Shown piece by piece: positions 48,828-51,395 of a stretch of 51,395 nucleotides of DNA. Position 1 is the first letter of the stretch. Every line of letters starts with the position of its first letter. The stretch spans positions 1 to 51,395 of the forward strand of contig JANOSH010000043.1 of assembly GCA_031415695.1 (NCBI GenBank). Direction: 5' to 3'. This DNA is from JANOSH01 sp031415695 (lineage in GTDB: Bacteria > Actinomycetota > Acidimicrobiia > Acidimicrobiales > Ilumatobacteraceae). The notes under the pieces were generated by a model, which saw only the letters and a list, made by a program, of their open reading frames with translations, had not been told where the DNA came from and ran no database searches. A program made the translations under genes and the position numbers.

Positions 48828-51260
48828 ATGCGTCGAGTGCTGCTATTTGTCATGTTTCTGGCTCCAACGCTCGGAGTACCGGTAGCGGCGAGCGCCGGAG
48901 CCACTGACATTTCGCCGGCAACGACGGAATCGTCGACCCAAGCAACGACGGAAACGTCGGCTCCAAGCGTTACTCTCGATGGCGATCATCAGCGTGCCCA
49001 AGTCGCCGATCTTGAACCCTTCTCGATGTTGGGAGTGTCATTTAACGGTAGCGGCGAACCCCAGGTTCGAGCCACGCTGGCCGATGGCACGGTTTCGACC
49101 TGGAGAACTCTTGAGGTCAAGACTGACGAGAACGCCGACGACACCGCTCCAACGTCCGTCGTCACGACCGACCCGACCTGGTTCGGTTCGGCAACCGGTT
49201 ACGAACTCTGGCTGGTGCCTGCCGCAACCAACGTCAAGGTCCACCTCATCCGTTCGGCACCGTCGACCACCATCCACACGGCCAGCGTCGTGACCGACAC
49301 GGCGGCTCCCCTGCCGGGCGGCATTCACCTTCGAAGTGAGTGGGGCGCGAAGCCAGCCAAGATTCACCCGGGTATGGCGGATCCGGCTACCGGTGTTCAG
49401 ATGGCCATCGTGCACCACACGGCCACACCCGGCAACGATTACACCCGAGCCGACGTTGCCGAAATCGTCAGGGGTTTTCAAGCCTACGACATGACCGTTC
49501 GTCACTACGACGATCTTGGTTACAACATCATGATCGATCAGTTCGGGGGTATCTGGGAAGGTCGCACTGGCGGACTTTCCGAGGGCGTCATCGGCGCTCA
49601 TGCCGCCGGTTTCAACTCAGTTTCGGTGGGCATTTCGGTAATCGGGAACTTCGTTGATCGCGAACCACCCGATGCTGTCATCGACTCGATTGCCCGGGTG
49701 GCCGGGTGGAAACTCAGCCTCGATGGCTACGACCCCGCTAGTCGAATCGTGTTAGGCGCCGGTGATGTGATTGGACATCCGGCCCACCCGTTTCCGCTCG
49801 ACCTACCTCGCATTGTCGGGCACAAAGATGTCGGGCAAACCCAGTGTCCCGGAAAGATCTGGAATGCGTTGCCCGAGATTCGAAGGCGAGCGGCGCTCGT
49901 GTTCACCGAGGCAGTCGGTGATCTAACAACGACGGATAACGGCAACCGAACGGCGACCGTGTCGGGTCGCCTTACCCCATCGTCGCCGACCGCCCCGACC
50001 GTCACGGTGCACATCGACCGCAAGCCCATAGCCACACCTACCGCGCTCACTCCGGCCTCGGACCCAACCGAGGATGTGGTGTTCTCACACGTGGCCAACC
50101 TGCTTCCCGGTCGGCATCGTGTCTGCGCGTTCACCGACGCCGACGCGGCCCACCCATACGGCGTGCTCATTGGCTGTAGTCCCGTCACCGTGACCGATCC
50201 AGGCCTAAACGCCATCCGTCCCCAACGACTGTTGGATACACGGTCGGACCCAGCGGGAATCTTGAAAGCCGGCGAGATACGACAGCTTCAAGTCACCAAG
50301 AAGAACAGTATGTTACCGCTGACGGCGACGACCGCGATCATTAACCTCACAGTTACGGGCTCGACAGCTGCGGGTTGGCTGGCCGTGATTCCATGCGTGG
50401 GTGCCCAGCCAGGGGGCTCATCAACCGTGAACTTTGCGAAGGGTCAAACCATCGCCGGTGCCGCTATCAGCAAGCTCGACGCCACCGGCACGGTGTGCTT
50501 TACGGCCAGTACTACTACCCATGTCGTTGTCGATGCAACCGGATGGTTCCCCTCGAACGACGCGTACGAGTCGCTCACACCAGTGCGGCTGCTCGACACC
50601 CGCCTCACCAAATTGCAGCTCAAAGCAAACATGCCCATGACCGTTGCCGTAACCGGCCGCTCTGGGGTTGCAGCTACCGCCACGGCTGCTGCGCTCAACG
50701 TGGCGAGTGTGCGTTCGACCGCGCCGGGTTGGTTGGCGGTATTTCCGTGCGACGCGCCGTGGGGAGGAACCTCGAACCTGAACTTCGAAACGGGGCAGAA
50801 CATTGCCAACCTAGTCGTGAGCAAACTCTCGGCAAGTGGCACGGTGTGTCTTTTGTCCAATGTCACTACCGATGTTTTGGTAGATCTGTCGGGTTGGTTC
50901 CCACCCGGACAGTTCCATCCGATTGCTCCGCAACGCCTGATGGACACACGATCTAAGTTCGGAGGCGTACGTCTCGACGATGACGACACCATGGAAGTGC
51001 CGATTCGAGGGAAGGCAAACGTTCCCCAGACTGCTACAGCCGTCATTGTGAATGTCACGGCAACTGGCTCAAAGGCGTCGGGTTGGATCACCACCTACCC
51101 CTGCGCTCAGGTGGTTCCCGAAACCTCCAGCGTCAACTACGCACCGAAAGAATCGATCCCGAATCTCACCATCACCCAAATCGGCACAAATGGTTGCCTG
51201 CGAATCTCGTCATCAACCGAAACGGACGTGGTGGCCGACGTTGTGGGTTGGTTTAGCTAG
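48828..51260 (+). CDS. secreted PGRP-type N-acetylmuramoyl-L-alanine amidase with three C-terminal repeats
   Basis: An 810-residue exported protein. The signal MRRVLLFVMFLAPTLGVPVAASA precedes a Ser/Thr-rich stretch and a beta domain (to about 160). The amidase_2/PGRP domain (about 166-357) has Zn ligands His196 (VHHTATPG), His332 and Cys340 (GHKDVGQTQCPG), with the eight-residue His-Cys spacing of T7 lysozyme. After a linker, three repeats start near 467, 586 and 702 with QRLLDTR, VRLLDTR and QRLMDTR and end DATGWFP, DLSGWFP and DVVGWFS. Each repeat has a Cys pair the DUF1501 repeats lack. It cleaves muramoyl-L-alanine bonds; the repeats probably bind the envelope. Confidence 0.9.
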   Translation: MRRVLLFVMFLAPTLGVPVAASAGATDISPATTESSTQATTETSAPSVTLDGDHQRAQVADLEPFSMLGVSFNGSGEPQVRATLADGTVSTWRTLEVKTDENADDTAPTSVVTTDPTWFGSATGYELWLVPAATNVKVHLIRSAPSTTIHTASVVTDTAAPLPGGIHLRSEWGAKPAKIHPGMADPATGVQMAIVHHTATPGNDYTRADVAEIVRGFQAYDMTVRHYDDLGYNIMIDQFGGIWEGRTGGLSEGVIGAHAAGFNSVSVGISVIGNFVDREPPDAVIDSIARVAGWKLSLDGYDPASRIVLGAGDVIGHPAHPFPLDLPRIVGHKDVGQTQCPGKIWNALPEIRRRAALVFTEAVGDLTTTDNGNRTATVSGRLTPSSPTAPTVTVHIDRKPIATPTALTPASDPTEDVVFSHVANLLPGRHRVCAFTDADAAHPYGVLIGCSPVTVTDPGLNAIRPQRLLDTRSDPAGILKAGEIRQLQVTKKNSMLPLTATTAIINLTVTGSTAAGWLAVIPCVGAQPGGSSTVNFAKGQTIAGAAISKLDATGTVCFTASTTTHVVVDATGWFPSNDAYESLTPVRLLDTRLTKLQLKANMPMTVAVTGRSGVAATATAAALNVASVRSTAPGWLAVFPCDAPWGGTSNLNFETGQNIANLVVSKLSASGTVCLLSNVTTDVLVDLSGWFPPGQFHPIAPQRLMDTRSKFGGVRLDDDDTMEVPIRGKANVPQTATAVIVNVTATGSKASGWITTYPCAQVVPETSSVNYAPKESIPNLTITQIGTNGCLRISSSTETDVVADVVGWFS

Positions 51261-51266
51261 CTACTT

Positions 51267-51290
51267 GCCCCTGAAATAGTCGGTAGGGGC
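51267..51290 (+). terminator. hairpin after the amidase gene
   Basis: GCCCCT (51267-51272) and AGGGGC (51285-51290) form a 6-bp stem with a 12-base loop, six bases after the amidase stop. No T-run follows, so termination is uncertain; the hairpin could also belong to the repeat-rich DNA that follows. Confidence 0.45.
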
Positions 51291-51328
51291 TGTTGGGGCG
51301 GGGGTGCTCGCGTTTGTTGTTGGGGTTT

Positions 51329-51395
51329 GGGATGATGGCTTCGAGACCTGAGTTTGAGACCTGAGTATCGGAGCCATCATCCCGTGTTGACAACA
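51329..51395. repeat. inverted and direct repeats at the window end
   Basis: GGGATGATGGCT (51329-51340) is repeated in inverse as AGCCATCATCCC (51372-51383). Between the arms, GAGACCTGAGT occurs twice in direct orientation. The last bases, TGTTGACAACA (51385-51395), form a 5-bp palindrome. This dense structure right after a gene suggests the non-coding end of a mobile element or a structured RNA, but it is cut by the window edge and no transposase is visible. Confidence 0.5.

Noticed and set aside
1..51395. CRISPR array, tRNA, rRNA or complete insertion sequence
   Set aside because: No regularly spaced repeats, cloverleaf-like stretches, rRNA sequence or intact transposase gene was found by reading the window.

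Overview
The window looks like a chromosomal segment from an uncultured or little-studied actinobacterium, most likely class Acidimicrobiia (Ilumatobacter-like). GC is moderately high (about 60% by eye) and GTG starts and 4-bp stop/start overlaps are common. LLM-class flavin/F420 oxidoreductases and an actinobacterial DUF501-Ppx pair are present. A DUF1800/DUF1501 pair sits beside a PGRP-type amidase, and the DUF1501 protein and the amidase both carry C-terminal 'RLLDTR' repeats of a kind I associate with Acidimicrobiia surface proteins. Taxonomy is inference; there is no rRNA or tRNA in the window.

Layout. 1-9.7 kb: a protein tail, an SDR dehydrogenase, a small membrane protein, an LLM oxidoreductase, a secreted TAP-like lipoprotein hydrolase, a GH2 beta-galactosidase, an atypical IspD-like cytidylyltransferase, an unexported NlpC/P60 protein and a second LLM oxidoreductase. 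9.7-11.4 kb: a tandem duplication of a WecG/TagA-family glycosyltransferase including its upstream region. 11.4-18.3 kb: a co-directional run with an amidase, split XdhC/CoxI-CoxF, MocA and CoxG (maturation genes for a molybdenum hydroxylase, with no structural subunits here), then DUF501, Ppx, a GNAT and a lone 'mobile mystery protein A'. 13.9-14.65 kb holds an opposing secreted NlpC/P60 gene.

18.4-27.0 kb is mostly minus strand: enoyl-CoA hydratase, YbjN, a small unknown, an MBOAT-SGNH acyltransferase pair, two SDR-type enzymes (one fused to a class II aldolase) and an AAA/DUF234 ATPase whose start codon lies in a set of AGCATAT boxes.

27.1-44.9 kb is a nucleoside salvage region: mtnA; a minus-strand operon of purine nucleoside phosphorylase, MTA/SAH deaminase-like amidohydrolase, DUF985 cupin and a BMP-type nucleoside ABC importer; then cytidine deaminase, adenosine deaminase and uracil phosphoribosyltransferase. 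Together they could import nucleosides, deaminate them, phosphorolyse them and isomerise methylthioribose-1-phosphate. About 3.7 kb of mobile DNA (35.55-39.24 kb) splits this region: a 3' remnant of a group II intron touching the phosphorylase start, a frameshifted DUF4913 gene, broken small ORFs, a tyrosine recombinase and a DUF1016 PD-(D/E)XK nuclease preceded by a near-perfect 15-bp palindrome. Also here are a peroxidase-related enzyme, a 2OG-Fe(II) oxygenase and a YdbS/YdbT-like PH-domain pair.

44.9-51.4 kb: the DUF1800/DUF1501 pair (minus) and the divergent PGRP amidase (plus), followed by a repeat-rich non-coding end. I found no single wholly new system. The best leads are the uptake plus methylthioinosine salvage operon interrupted by a group II intron scar, the mosaic duplicated glycosyltransferases, the nuclease-recombinase pair with its palindrome, and the shared C-terminal repeats on two divergent cell-surface loci.
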